From Streptacidiphilus pinicola (GTDB lineage Bacteria; Actinomycetota; Actinomycetes; Streptomycetales; Streptomycetaceae): 64,000 bases of DNA. The translations under genes were made by a program, and so were the position numbers. The notes below the pieces were generated by a model. The model saw only the letters and a program-made list of their open reading frames with translations, had not been told where the DNA came from and did not search any database. Positions 7,856-16,985 of the stretch are shown here, in pieces (position 1 is the first letter of the stretch; every line of letters begins with the position of its first letter). Location of the stretch: NCBI RefSeq assembly GCF_003258295.1, contig NZ_QKYN01000037.1, forward strand, positions 124,001-188,000, read 5' to 3'.

Positions 7856-9034
7856 ATGGGCAACGGCCACCGCATCGTCATCGTCGGCGCCGGCTACACG
7901 GGCCTGTTCACCGCCGTCCGACTGGCGCACCGCACGCGCGGGACGGGCACGGAGATCACCCTGGTGAACCCGTCGAGCCGGTTCGTCGAGCGGCTGCGGA
8001 TGCACCAGTTGGCCGCCGGGCAGCAGCTGGCGGACCACCGGATCCCCGACCTGCTGGCCGGCACGGGCGTCCGGTTCGTGCCGGGCACGGTCACCGCCAT
8101 CGACCCGGAGCGCCGGACCGCCACCGTCGACGGAGCCGGGGCACTGCCCTACGACACGCTCGTCTACGCGCTCGGGAGCTCGACCGACACCAGCAACGTC
8201 CCCGGCGCCGACACCCACGCGTTCACGCTCAACAGCCCCGAGGTCGCCGGCCGGTTCGCCGCGCGGCTGACCGAGGTGGCGGCGGCCGGCGGCAGCGTGA
8301 GCGTCTGCGGCGGCGGCCTGACCGGGATCGAGGCCGCCGCCGAGATCGCCGAGAGCCACCCCGGCCTGCATGTCACGCTGATCAGCGCCGACGAGCCCGG
8401 CGCCATGATGGGCGCCACGGCCCGCGCCTACCTGCTCCGCGCGCTGGACCGTCTCGGGGTCACCCTGGAGACCGGCGCCCGGATCGGCAAGGTGCTGCCC
8501 GACGCCGTCGAGCTGGCCGACGGCCGGCTCGTCCAGAGCGACGTCTGTCTGTGGACGGCCGGCGTCAGGGTGTCGCCGCTGGCCGCCGAGGCGGGGATCA
8601 CCACGGACGAGCGCGGCCTGATCCAGGTCGACGCCACGCTGCGGTCGGTCTCCCACCCGGAGATCCTCGCGATCGGCGACGCGGCCGCGGTCCGCCTGGC
8701 CTGGGGGCCGCTCCACGGCACCTGCCAGAGCGGACTGCCCACCGCGCAGCACGCCGCCGACACCATCGCCCGGCTGCTGCGCGGCAAGGCCGCGAAGCCC
8801 TTCCGCTTCGGCTACTTCCACCAGCCGGTCAGTCTCGGCCGCCGGGACGCGGTGATCCAGTTCACCAAGGCCGACGAGACCCCGCGTCGCCTGCACCTCA
8901 CCGGCCGCTTCGCCGTGGCGTACAAGGAGACGGTCAGCGGCAGTCCGCTGCTGACCTACCGGCTCAGCAAGCGCGTGAACGTCACCACGGCCGTCTCCAA
9001 GGGCGGCCGTGCCACCCGCACGCCCGCGGCGTGA
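7856..9034 (+). CDS. FAD/NAD(P)-dependent oxidoreductase, NDH-2-like
   Basis: This encodes 392 aa; the ATG at 7856 follows GGGAGATCGAG. It is a two-dinucleotide-binding-domain flavoprotein: FAD-binding GAGYTGLFTA near the N-terminus, NAD-binding CGGGLTGIEAAAE around residue 155, and the second FAD motif EILAIGDAAAV near residue 272. This matches type II NADH dehydrogenase-like enzymes. There is no clear C-terminal amphipathic membrane helix, so a soluble or peripheral oxidoreductase is possible. It would pass electrons from NAD(P)H to a quinone or another acceptor. An upstream ATG at 7808 would add 16 residues and is less likely. It appears monocistronic. Confidence 0.8.
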   Translation: MGNGHRIVIVGAGYTGLFTAVRLAHRTRGTGTEITLVNPSSRFVERLRMHQLAAGQQLADHRIPDLLAGTGVRFVPGTVTAIDPERRTATVDGAGALPYDTLVYALGSSTDTSNVPGADTHAFTLNSPEVAGRFAARLTEVAAAGGSVSVCGGGLTGIEAAAEIAESHPGLHVTLISADEPGAMMGATARAYLLRALDRLGVTLETGARIGKVLPDAVELADGRLVQSDVCLWTAGVRVSPLAAEAGITTDERGLIQVDATLRSVSHPEILAIGDAAAVRLAWGPLHGTCQSGLPTAQHAADTIARLLRGKAAKPFRFGYFHQPVSLGRRDAVIQFTKADETPRRLHLTGRFAVAYKETVSGSPLLTYRLSKRVNVTTAVSKGGRATRTPAA

Positions 9035-9127
9035 AGCCCCGGCGACGGGAGCGAACGGCTGACGTCCGCTCAGGCCTGTCCGGCCGTCAGCTGGGCGACG
9101 GTCGGGTGGTCCGGATCTCGACGGCGG

Positions 9128-12100
9128 TCACGGGGCCGTCACCGCCTCGAGGTCGGCGAGCAGCTCGGACGCGGCGATCGGGTCGAGGTCGCCGAACAGG
9201 TGGGTGTAGTCCCACCGCGGCATGTGGTCCCCGGGTGAGGCGGCCAGCCACACGGTTTCGAAGGTCTGGTCCGGGAACTCGTTGACCATGCCGACGGCGA
9301 TCCCCATGCTCAGCTCGATGACCAGGTAGCAGCCGTCAGCGAGCTTCTTGGAGAACCAGCGTTCGACGCCCGCGTCCTGCGGCTCCCCGCGCTCCCAGCC
9401 GCGCTTGGTCAGGCCGAGCAGCCGCCCGACCGGCACGGTGCAGCCCTCGAACCGCTCAAGGCGGTTGGCGTTCGCCTCCTTCGGCGTCAGGTGCCGGACG
9501 GCGCGGCCGAGCTGGTTGAACGGCTGCAGGATCTCGTAGCCGGCGAAGAGCTCCGACCAGGGCGCGAGGGCGTCGCCCAGGTGCAGCGGATGAGCCAGCC
9601 GGACGGTCGCGTCCTCGGCGAGCACGAACTCGTCGTCGTTCACGTCGGCGAAGCCGCGGTCCTCGGCCACGCGGAACGCCGTGGGCGCCCCGCCTTCGGC
9701 GGCGTCGGCGAGCCAGACCAGGCGCCGCACCAGGTGCCAGACCAGCGGGTGCCGCACGAACAGCTCACGGAACTCGCCGGCCGTCCAGGTCCGCTGCGCC
9801 ACCATCGCCGCCTCCAGGCGGCGGATCTGGTCGGAGGCGATGGTGCGGACGTCCTTCTTCAGCCCCATGAAGCGCTTGCGCTCCGCCGGGGCGAGCTCCT
9901 GGTCGTCCTTGACCCCGGGGGCAGGCAGATCCTTGCGGCGCTTGCCGTCCGCGTCCAGTACGAAGGGACGCAGCTGCTCGTCGAAGCCCACCGTGAACCG
10001 GCGCGGGCCGTAGTCGATGACGGTGGTGCCGTCCGACTCCAGGCCGAGATCGGGGACCAGGCGGTCCGACAGCTGGTCGCCGGTCAGCCCGAGGCCCTCG
10101 GCCACCTCGGCGATCTTCTCCTGGGCGCGCACCTTGAGCGCCTTGAACTTCACCCGCTGGGCTATGCCGTGCAGGTGCAGCAGGGCCACGTCCGTGCCGA
10201 TCCCGGCCAGGACGTCCAGACCCTCGACCGCGCGGTGGTGGGCGCCCTGCCCGGGCCAGTCACGCAGGATCGGCGTGAGCCGGCGCACCGTCCCGTCGTC
10301 GCCAAGGGTGCCTTGCGCGTGCAGGACCCAGCTCTCCTTGGCCGGCATCGCGGCCTGGCGCCACTCCTCGAACAGTGCCCAGACGAACGCGGCGAGCGAG
10401 TCGGCACGACAGCTGTCGGTGACGACCGCGAGGCCGGCGTACGGCTCGCCCGGCTTGGACAGCGCGAGCATCGTCAGCACGTGGAAGACGGCGGCCTCGG
10501 GCAGCGCCTCGCCCGAGTGGAGCAGGATCTGCGGCAGCACGGCCGGCTGCACCCAGGCGGGAAGCTCCGGCATCCGCGCCGGCAGCGCGTTCTCCAGCGG
10601 GTCGGCGCTGAGCGCCGCGGCAACGATCTGTGCCGCCTCGTCACCGTAGCGGGCGGCCACGGCGGCCAGGACCGTCTCGGCGCCCTGCTCGGCCGCCACG
10701 GTGCGCAGCGCCTGCTCCGCCGCCCGGCGCGGGGCTCCCGCCCGGCCGACCGCGTCGGGAACCATCAGCAGCCCGGCGGCGATCCCGTGCCGGGCGAACC
10801 AGGAACGGGCTGTGACCTGCATCGACTTGAGCCGGACCAGGGCGCTCGCCATCACCCGAGCCGCCCTGACGTCGAGGACCGGCATCAGCAGCCGCCCGAG
10901 GTTCGCCGGCTGACGCTCCGCCACCCAGACCGCCATCGTGACGGCCGCCGACTCGTACTTGGCCACCACGGCGGGAAGCCAGTCGCTGCCACCCCACAGC
11001 TCCTCGGGCCGCCACTGCTCCACCCACGGCGCCAGTACGTCGACGGGCCCCTGGTGGAGCAGGATGGCCGCCTGCCAGAGGCTGCCGCTCGGCCCGAGGC
11101 GCTGGGCCGCCTCCTGGGCCCAGTCCGTCGACTGCGGGGGGTACCTCCAGCCCGCCGCGTAGTCGAGCACCGACCACCGCTCGCGCTCACCCTCCCGCCA
11201 GGTCACGGTCGAGGTGCTGTCGGGTTCGAGCCCGGCCAGCACCCGCGCCTTGGCCGGCGCTCGCTTGCGGGTCCAGGGCGGCGTCACCAGCAGCGGGGGC
11301 AGCGCCTCGGGGGCTGCTTCGGCCACCCGCTCACGGGCCCCGTCGAGCGAACGGACCAGCTCCGCCTCGGCCGCGTCGAGCTGCTGCAGCAGCTCCGGCA
11401 GGTGCGCGCTGTGGAGCATCACGTGGGTGTTGAGGAGCTGACGTGCCGCCGGCGCGTTCTTCCCGTCCTTGAGCACCGTTTCGGCGAGCAGCCGCGTGGC
11501 CCTGCGGGGATAGCGCAGCATGGCCTCCTGGACCGCCGGCCGGACCAGCTTGTCGTCCAGCCGGTCCAGCAGCAGCCGGAACGCCTCGTCCGTGGGGAAG
11601 CGGGTGACCGCCGTGATCAGGCTGCGGCGGTGATCGGCGTCCCCGGCGCGGTCGACGGCCACGTCCAGAAGCCCCGCACAGGCCGTGCCCACACCGTCGG
11701 CGAGGGTGGCGATCAGTCCGGTGGTCCAGGCGCGCCAGCCGAGTTGGGGAGCGGGCCCGAGCCGATCCAGCTGCGCCGGGTCGTCGAGAGCGGACAGGAG
11801 CAGCAGGCGCAGGTCGACTCCGGCCGCGCCGTAACCGGGCTCGTCCGCGAGGCACGCGTCCATCCACCCCGGCGTGCCGGGTGCGAGATAGGCCGCCACC
11901 GCGCGCCGCCGGGGCGTGGTGCGGCACTCCTCCAGGGCGAGGACGGCCTCGCGGTAGGCCTCCTCGTCGGCGGTGGCCAGCAGCGCGCGCAGCCGGTCCG
12001 CCAGGGGCAGCACGATGTGCGTGGAGAACCTGTCGGTCTCGCCCCGCAGCAGCAGCGGAGGCAGGTGGCGCTGCCCGTACCCTCGCCACCCGCAGTTGAC

Positions 12101-12727
12101 GTCGAAGGCCGCGACGACGGCGCGGGCGGCGAACGGGAGCCCGTGCAGGGCCGTCCAGCCGTCGACGCACTGGACGGCGAGGGCGTCCTCGGCTCCGTGC
12201 TGGGTGATGACGCACGGCACGACGGCGGCCCCGAGCGGGTCGGCCTCCCCCGCCAGGAAGGCCCGGCCCGCGCGCACCAGCGTCGGATGGGCCTCGCTGC
12301 TGCTGAACACCTGCTCGATCCAGGCCAGTTCGCCGTCGGTCCGCTCCTGGAGCCGGGCCGCCGCGTCGGCCGCCGGGGCGGCGACGGTCCGCAGCGCCCC
12401 GCCGCGCCGCGGCAGGACCAGGCGGCGCCACGAACTCGGCATCACGAACGTGTCCTCGTCGGGCAGCCCTGCCTCCGGGCCATCCTGATCGACCGGCTCC
12501 GGGCCGGAGGGTGACGCCGCCGCGGCGGCCTCGGTGTAGCCCTTCTGCTCCTTCTCGGCGACCAGCTTGGCGAAGTGCGCCTCCGCCGCCTCGGCGGAGG
12601 CGAGTTCCCTCGCCTGGGTGCGCCCCTCCGTGCCGATGCGTCCATAACGCACCGTCACGTTCACGCCCTCGACCGCCGCCTCCCAGAACTTCGACGACCC
12701 GCCACCGACCAGCTCCCAGCGCCGCAC
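9128..12727 (-). CDS. WGR domain plus DUF4132 protein
   Basis: This encodes 1199 aa from a GTG start preceded by GGAGGAG. Residues 1-75 are a WGR-type domain, the fold found in PARPs and E. coli MolR; the signature is altered to RYGRIGTEG, with Tyr in place of the defining Trp. A long helical-repeat middle follows, then a C-terminal DUF4132 region (from about residue 920: ERKRFMGLKKDVRTIASDQI, then RHPLVWHLVRRLVW). The family is abundant in Streptomyces and related to MolR; no biochemical function is established. Its size and helical repeats suggest a scaffold or sensor. There is no operon partner. Confidence 0.8.
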   Translation of the reverse strand: MRRWELVGGGSSKFWEAAVEGVNVTVRYGRIGTEGRTQARELASAEAAEAHFAKLVAEKEQKGYTEAAAAASPSGPEPVDQDGPEAGLPDEDTFVMPSSWRRLVLPRRGGALRTVAAPAADAAARLQERTDGELAWIEQVFSSSEAHPTLVRAGRAFLAGEADPLGAAVVPCVITQHGAEDALAVQCVDGWTALHGLPFAARAVVAAFDVNCGWRGYGQRHLPPLLLRGETDRFSTHIVLPLADRLRALLATADEEAYREAVLALEECRTTPRRRAVAAYLAPGTPGWMDACLADEPGYGAAGVDLRLLLLSALDDPAQLDRLGPAPQLGWRAWTTGLIATLADGVGTACAGLLDVAVDRAGDADHRRSLITAVTRFPTDEAFRLLLDRLDDKLVRPAVQEAMLRYPRRATRLLAETVLKDGKNAPAARQLLNTHVMLHSAHLPELLQQLDAAEAELVRSLDGARERVAEAAPEALPPLLVTPPWTRKRAPAKARVLAGLEPDSTSTVTWREGERERWSVLDYAAGWRYPPQSTDWAQEAAQRLGPSGSLWQAAILLHQGPVDVLAPWVEQWRPEELWGGSDWLPAVVAKYESAAVTMAVWVAERQPANLGRLLMPVLDVRAARVMASALVRLKSMQVTARSWFARHGIAAGLLMVPDAVGRAGAPRRAAEQALRTVAAEQGAETVLAAVAARYGDEAAQIVAAALSADPLENALPARMPELPAWVQPAVLPQILLHSGEALPEAAVFHVLTMLALSKPGEPYAGLAVVTDSCRADSLAAFVWALFEEWRQAAMPAKESWVLHAQGTLGDDGTVRRLTPILRDWPGQGAHHRAVEGLDVLAGIGTDVALLHLHGIAQRVKFKALKVRAQEKIAEVAEGLGLTGDQLSDRLVPDLGLESDGTTVIDYGPRRFTVGFDEQLRPFVLDADGKRRKDLPAPGVKDDQELAPAERKRFMGLKKDVRTIASDQIRRLEAAMVAQRTWTAGEFRELFVRHPLVWHLVRRLVWLADAAEGGAPTAFRVAEDRGFADVNDDEFVLAEDATVRLAHPLHLGDALAPWSELFAGYEILQPFNQLGRAVRHLTPKEANANRLERFEGCTVPVGRLLGLTKRGWERGEPQDAGVERWFSKKLADGCYLVIELSMGIAVGMVNEFPDQTFETVWLAASPGDHMPRWDYTHLFGDLDPIAASELLADLEAVTAP

Positions 12728-12835
12728 CGCTCCTCCTCCACGCCATGGCGAACACCGGGTGCAGGACCCAACCGGTGATCAGTCGGCGTCACCCTAACGG
12801 CGGGCTCTGACAGACGATCCCCCCGGAGCACCTGA

Positions 12836-13747
12836 TCAGCGCGCGCCGTAGACGGGCTGGGGTGGTTCGGACTTGGCGAGGAGGGTGCGGGCGGCCTCAC
12901 CGGCCTCGGCGGGGGTCCAGCGGGCGGCCTTGTCGGCGGTGGGGCCGGGGCGCCAGCCCTCCATGACGGTGATCCGGCCGCCCTCGGCCTCGAAGACACG
13001 GCCGGTGACCCCGGCCGAGGCGTCCGAGCCGAGCCAGACCACGAGTGGGGAGACGTTCTCGGGCGCCATCGCGTCGAAGGCCCCAGCGGTGGGCGCGGCC
13101 ATGGCGTCGGCGAAGGCCTGCTCGGTCATGCGGGTGCGCGCGGCCGGGGCGATCGCGTTGACCTGTACCCCGTAGCGGCCCATCTCGGCGGCGGCGACCA
13201 GGGTGAGTCCGATGATCCCGGCCTTGGCGGCGGAGTAGTTGCCCTGGCCGACGCTGCCCAGCAGGCCCGCGCCGGAGCTGGTGTTGACGACGCGGGCGGC
13301 CGGGGTGCGCCCCTCGCGGGCCTCGGCGCGCCAGTGGGCGGCGGCGTACTTGAGCGGCAGGAAGTGGCCCTTGAGGTGGACCCGCATGACGGCGTCCCAG
13401 TCGTCCTCGTCGAGGTTGACGAGCATCCGGTCGCGCAGGAAGCCGGCGTTGTTGACCAGCGTGTCGAGGCGGCCGAAGGCGTCGAGCGCGGTGGCGACCA
13501 GTGCCTGGGCGCCGTCGGCGGTGGCGATGTCGGAACCGTCGGCCACCGCCTTGCCGCCCAGCGCGCGGATCTCCTCGACGACGTGCTGCGCGGGCGTCTC
13601 CTCCCCGCGGGTGCCGTCCAGGCCGACGCCGAGGTCGTTGACCACGACCTTGGCGCCCTCGGCGGCGAACGCGAGCGCGTGGGCGCGGCCGAGGCCGCGG
13701 CCCGCTCCGGTGACGACGACGACGCGGCCGGCGCTGAGCTCGGTCAT
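12836..13747 (-). CDS. Short-chain dehydrogenase of steroid ring C/D cluster (Rv3548c-like)
   Basis: This encodes 303 aa. It is a classical/extended SDR: cofactor motif TGAGRGLGRAHALAF, NNAGFLRD, catalytic Ser region NTSSGAG and YSAAKAG. Length and sequence style match the fabG/HSD17B4-type dehydrogenases next to echA20 in the mycobacterial KstR2 regulon (Rv3548c). It would oxidise a hydroxyacyl-CoA intermediate during degradation of the HIP rings. It overlaps the next SDR gene by 4 nt (13744-13747) and shares its promoter at about 14560, divergent from echA20. The precise substrate is inferred from gene order only. Confidence 0.8.
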   Translation of the reverse strand: MTELSAGRVVVVTGAGRGLGRAHALAFAAEGAKVVVNDLGVGLDGTRGEETPAQHVVEEIRALGGKAVADGSDIATADGAQALVATALDAFGRLDTLVNNAGFLRDRMLVNLDEDDWDAVMRVHLKGHFLPLKYAAAHWRAEAREGRTPAARVVNTSSGAGLLGSVGQGNYSAAKAGIIGLTLVAAAEMGRYGVQVNAIAPAARTRMTEQAFADAMAAPTAGAFDAMAPENVSPLVVWLGSDASAGVTGRVFEAEGGRITVMEGWRPGPTADKAARWTPAEAGEAARTLLAKSEPPQPVYGAR

Positions 13748-14538
13748 GTCTGCTCTCCTTCGTGCGGGTTGTTGACGGTGGCGGCGTCCAGGAACGCGGG
13801 GCGCTCGCCGCCGCCGTGGACGTGGAGGCTCGCGCCGCTGATGTAGCGGGCGCGGTCGGAGGCGAGGAAGACGCAGGCGTCGCCGACCTCGGCGGGCTCG
13901 GCGAGCCGGCCGAGCGGGACGGTGCGGCCGACGGCGGCGATGCCGGCCTCGTCCCCGTAGTGCAGGTGGGACAGTTCGGTGCGGACCATGCCGAGCACGA
14001 CGGTGTTGACCCGCACCTCCGGCGCCCACTCCACGGCCATCGAGCGGGCGAGGTTGTCCAGGCCCGCCTTGGCGGCGCCGTAGGCGGCGGTGCCGGGGGA
14101 CGGACGGGTGCCGCTGACGCTCCCGATCATGCTGATGCTGCCGCCGCCCTTCTGCCGGCGCATCACCTGGTACGCGGCGAGCGACGCGCTCAGCGGGGCG
14201 ACGAGGTTGAGCTCGACGATCCGCGCCTGGCGGACCGGGTCGGCGTCGCCGAGCAGGCCGAAGGGCGTGCCGCCGGCGTTGTTGACCAGCGCGTCGAGGC
14301 GTCCGTACTCCTGCGCGACCTGGTCGAAGCCCTCCCGGACGGCCGAAGGGTCGCGCAGGTCGAGCCGGAGGAACCGGGCCGTCCTGCCGTCGACTTCGAC
14401 CGGTGCGTCCGGTGGCCGCCGGGCGCAGACGACGACCTGTGCGCCCGCCGCGAGGAAGGCGCGGGCGATGCCGGCGCCCACGCCTCGCGTGCCGCCGGTG
14501 ACGAGCGCGACCTGTTCGGACAGATCCGTTGCGGGCAT
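13744..14538 (-). CDS. Short-chain dehydrogenase of steroid ring C/D cluster (Rv3549c-like)
   Basis: This encodes 264 aa; the ATG at 14538 follows GGAGACGG. SDR motifs: TGGTRGVGAGIARAF (cofactor), NNAGGTPFG, GSVSGTRPS and YGAAKAG (catalytic Tyr/Lys). It is the first gene of a two-gene unit transcribed away from echA20, with a KstR2-like palindrome between them. In mycobacteria the same divergent arrangement is Rv3549c/echA20. It is expected to oxidise or reduce a hydroxyl group on HIP-CoA intermediates with NAD(P); which step is not established from sequence. Confidence 0.8.
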   Translation of the reverse strand: MPATDLSEQVALVTGGTRGVGAGIARAFLAAGAQVVVCARRPPDAPVEVDGRTARFLRLDLRDPSAVREGFDQVAQEYGRLDALVNNAGGTPFGLLGDADPVRQARIVELNLVAPLSASLAAYQVMRRQKGGGSISMIGSVSGTRPSPGTAAYGAAKAGLDNLARSMAVEWAPEVRVNTVVLGMVRTELSHLHYGDEAGIAAVGRTVPLGRLAEPAEVGDACVFLASDRARYISGASLHVHGGGERPAFLDAATVNNPHEGEQT

Positions 14539-14564
14539 CCGTCTCCTCCCGTACCTTCACACCT

Positions 14565-14578
14565 AACAAATGTTTGGT
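14565..14578. promoter_or_regulatory. Probable KstR2 operator between SDR operon and echA20
   Basis: The 14-mer AACAAATGTTTGGT is a near-perfect palindrome in the divergent promoter. It fits 8 of 10 fixed positions of the mycobacterial KstR2 consensus as recalled (A-n-CAAG-nn-CTTG-n-T). A second, 9-of-10 match lies at 21596. kstR2 itself is encoded at 20041, so local regulation is plausible. Confidence 0.6.
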
Positions 14579-14599
14579 TGAAAGGTAGCTGATCCCGCC

Positions 14600-15373
14600 A
14601 TGGCTGTCTCCACCTCGGCGCCCGAAAAGGGCGTGGCCGTTGTCACCGTCGCCTTCCCACCCGTCAACGCCCTTCCGGTGCAGGGCTGGTACGACCTCGC
14701 CAGCGCCGTCCGGGCCGCGGGCGCCGACCCGCAGGTGCGCTGCGTCGTCCTGGCCGCCGCCGGGCGCGGTTTCAACGCGGGCGTCGACATCAAGGAGATG
14801 CAGCGCTCCGCCGGTCACGACGCGCTGATCGGCGCCAACCGCGGCTGCTACGAGGCGTTCGCCGCCGTCTACGAGTGCGAGGTGCCGGTGGTGGCCGCCG
14901 TGCAGGGCTTCTGCCTGGGCGGCGGCATCGGCCTGGTGGGCAACGCGGACGCGATCGTGGCGAGCGAGGACGCCGCCTTCGGCCTGCCGGAGCTGGACCG
15001 GGGCGCACTCGGCGCGGCGACCCACCTCGCCCGGCTGGTCCCGCAGCACCTGATGCGCACCCTGTACTACACCTCACGCACCGTCAGCGCCCAGGAGCTG
15101 CACCGGCACGGCTCGGTCTGGCAGGTCGTGCCGCGCGAGGAGCTGGCGGACGCCGCACTGGAGCTGGCGCGGGAGATCGCGACCAAGGACGGCTACCTGA
15201 TCCGGCTCGCCAAGGCCGCGATCAACGGCATCGATCCGGTGGACGTCCGCCGCAGCTACCGCTTCGAGCAGGGGTTCACCTTCGAGGCCAACCTCAGTGG
15301 CGTGGCCGACCGCCACCGGGAAGCCTTCGTGACCGGCAGCGCCGCCGGTGCCGGCAAGGAGGAAGAGCGTTGA
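14600..15373 (+). CDS. echA20: (7aS)-HIEC-CoA hydrolase-type crotonase
   Basis: This encodes 257 aa with the crotonase fold: the oxyanion-forming regions GRGFNAGVDIKEM (about 57-69) and GFCLGGGIGLVGNADAI are conserved. In Mycobacterium EchA20 hydrolyses ring D of the steroid-derived HIEC-CoA to give COCHEA-CoA, the substrate of IpdAB. The assignment rests on direct coupling to ipdA (4-nt overlap), identical gene order to Rv3550-Rv3553, and matching size. The ATG lies 22 nt downstream of the KstR2-like palindrome, and no strong Shine-Dalgarno is visible, so a very short leader is likely. Confidence 0.85.
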   Translation: MAVSTSAPEKGVAVVTVAFPPVNALPVQGWYDLASAVRAAGADPQVRCVVLAAAGRGFNAGVDIKEMQRSAGHDALIGANRGCYEAFAAVYECEVPVVAAVQGFCLGGGIGLVGNADAIVASEDAAFGLPELDRGALGAATHLARLVPQHLMRTLYYTSRTVSAQELHRHGSVWQVVPREELADAALELAREIATKDGYLIRLAKAAINGIDPVDVRRSYRFEQGFTFEANLSGVADRHREAFVTGSAAGAGKEEER

Positions 15374-16236
15374 GCGACAAGATCATGACGCCGGATCAGG
15401 TCGTCTCCCGCCTGGAGAGCGGGATGACGCTCGGCATCGGTGGCTGGGGTTCGCGTCGCAAGCCGATGGCCCTGGTCCGCGCCCTGCTCCGGTCCGAGGT
15501 CACCGATCTGACGGTGGTCTCCTACGGCGGCCCCGACGTCGGCCTGCTCGCCGCCGCCGGGAAGATCCGCAAGCTGGTGACCGCCTTCGTCACCCTGGAC
15601 TCGATCCCGCTGGAACCGCACTTCCGCGCGGCCCGCGAGCGCGGCGCCTTCGACCTCGTCGAGCTGGACGAGTCGATGTTCATGTGGGGGCTGACCGCCG
15701 CCGCCCACCGCCTGCCCTTCCTGCCCACCCGGGCCGGTCTCGGCTCCGATGTCCTGCGGGTCAACCCACAGCTGCGGACCGTCACTTCGCCGTACGCGGA
15801 CGGGGAGGAGCTGGTCGCCGTGCCGGCGCTGGAGCTGGACGCGGCCCTGGTCCACGTCAACGCCGCCGACGCCCGCGGCAACGGCCAGTACCTCGGCCCG
15901 GACCCGTACTTCGACGACCTGTTCTGCGCGGCCGCGCAGCAGGCCTACCTGTCCTGCGAGCGCATCGTCGACACCGCCGACCTGCTCAAGGCGGGCGCGC
16001 CGCAGACGCTGCTGATCAAGCGCGCCGACGTGACGGGGGTCGTGGAGACGCCGAACGGCGCCCACTTCACCTCCTGCGCGCCCGACTACGACCGCGACGA
16101 GGCCTTCCAACGCGCCTACGCGCAGGCCGCCGCCGATCCGGAGGCGTGGGCCGCCTTCGAGCGGCGCTTCCTCTCCGGGGACGAGGACGCCTACCAGGCC
16201 GCCGTGACGAACTTCCGCCAGGAGGCGCAGCGATGA
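15370..16236 (+). CDS. ipdA: COCHEA-CoA hydrolase alpha subunit
   Basis: This encodes 288 aa (the M. tuberculosis protein is about 290). The TTG start at 15370 overlaps the echA20 stop as TTGA and follows a perfect AGGAGG inside the upstream gene. It is a class I CoA-transferase-fold subunit: GMTLGIGGWGSRRKPMALVR near the N-terminus and VELDESMFMWG around residue 100. In mycobacteria and rhodococci IpdAB is a heterotetramer that hydrolyses the last steroid ring (ring C) of COCHEA-CoA, despite its CoA-transferase ancestry. It overlaps ipdB by 4 nt. Confidence 0.88.
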   Translation: MSDKIMTPDQVVSRLESGMTLGIGGWGSRRKPMALVRALLRSEVTDLTVVSYGGPDVGLLAAAGKIRKLVTAFVTLDSIPLEPHFRAARERGAFDLVELDESMFMWGLTAAAHRLPFLPTRAGLGSDVLRVNPQLRTVTSPYADGEELVAVPALELDAALVHVNAADARGNGQYLGPDPYFDDLFCAAAQQAYLSCERIVDTADLLKAGAPQTLLIKRADVTGVVETPNGAHFTSCAPDYDRDEAFQRAYAQAAADPEAWAAFERRFLSGDEDAYQAAVTNFRQEAQR

Positions 16237-16985
16237 CCACCACCCGCGCCGAGTACTGCGTCGTGGCCTGCGCCGAGGCATGGCGCGGCGACGGCGAGAT
16301 CCTGGCCACCCCGATGGGCACCGTGCCCACCATCGGCGCCCGGCTCGCCCGGCTGACCTTCTCCCCCGACCTGCTGCTGACCGACGGGGAGGCGATGTTC
16401 ATCGGCGACGTCCCCGCGGTCGGCGCCAAGGCCGAGGTGGTCGAGGGCTGGCTGCCCTACCGGCAGCACCTGTCCATGGTGGCGGGCGGACGGCGGCACG
16501 TCATGATGGGCGCGAGCCAGATCGACCGGCACGGCAACCAGAACATCTCCTGCATCGGCGACTGGCCCCGGCCCACCCGCCAGCTGCTCGGCGTGCGCGG
16601 GGCACCGGTCAACACCGTCAACAACCCGACCAGCTACTGGATCCCCAAGCACTCGCCGCGGGTCTTCGTGGCGGCGGTGGACATGGTGTGCGGGGTCGGC
16701 TTCGACCGGGCGGCGGCCGCCGGGCCGGCCGCGAGCCGCTTCCACGGGCTGCGCGTCGTCGTCAGCGATCTCGGCGTCTTCGACTTCGAGACCCCGGACC
16801 GGACCATGCGGGTCCGCTCGCTGCACCCGGGCGTCGACGTCGAGCAGGTGCAGGCCGCGACCGGCTTCCCGCTGGCCGTGCCGGAGCAGGTGCCGACGAC
16901 CCGGGAGCCCAGCGAGTCGGAGCTGCGCCTGATCCGTGAGGTGATCGATCCGAAGGGGCTGCGCGAGCGCGAGGTGCGCGCGTGA
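16233..16985 (+). CDS. ipdB: COCHEA-CoA hydrolase beta subunit
   Basis: This encodes 250 aa, the same size as the mycobacterial IpdB. The fold is that of the beta chain of class I CoA transferases, with conserved GASQIDRHGNQNISCIGDW in mid-protein and TVNNPTSYWIPKHSPRVFV after it. It pairs with IpdA to open ring C of the steroid remnant, producing the linear MOODA-CoA. It starts with ATGA at the ipdA stop and ends in GTGA at the start of ipdC, so stoichiometric coupled translation is expected. Confidence 0.88.
   Translation: MTTTRAEYCVVACAEAWRGDGEILATPMGTVPTIGARLARLTFSPDLLLTDGEAMFIGDVPAVGAKAEVVEGWLPYRQHLSMVAGGRRHVMMGASQIDRHGNQNISCIGDWPRPTRQLLGVRGAPVNTVNNPTSYWIPKHSPRVFVAAVDMVCGVGFDRAAAAGPAASRFHGLRVVVSDLGVFDFETPDRTMRVRSLHPGVDVEQVQAATGFPLAVPEQVPTTREPSESELRLIREVIDPKGLREREVRA

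Noticed and set aside
9056-9092. CTGACG...CGTCAG inverted repeat as terminator after the oxidoreductase gene
   Set aside because: The loop is about 18 nt and the stem only 7 bp, too weak to call.
9491-12514. Long open frame on the plus strand
   Set aside because: It is antisense to the WGR/DUF4132 gene; the protein is Arg/Gly/Pro-rich with no domain, as expected for a high-GC shadow frame.
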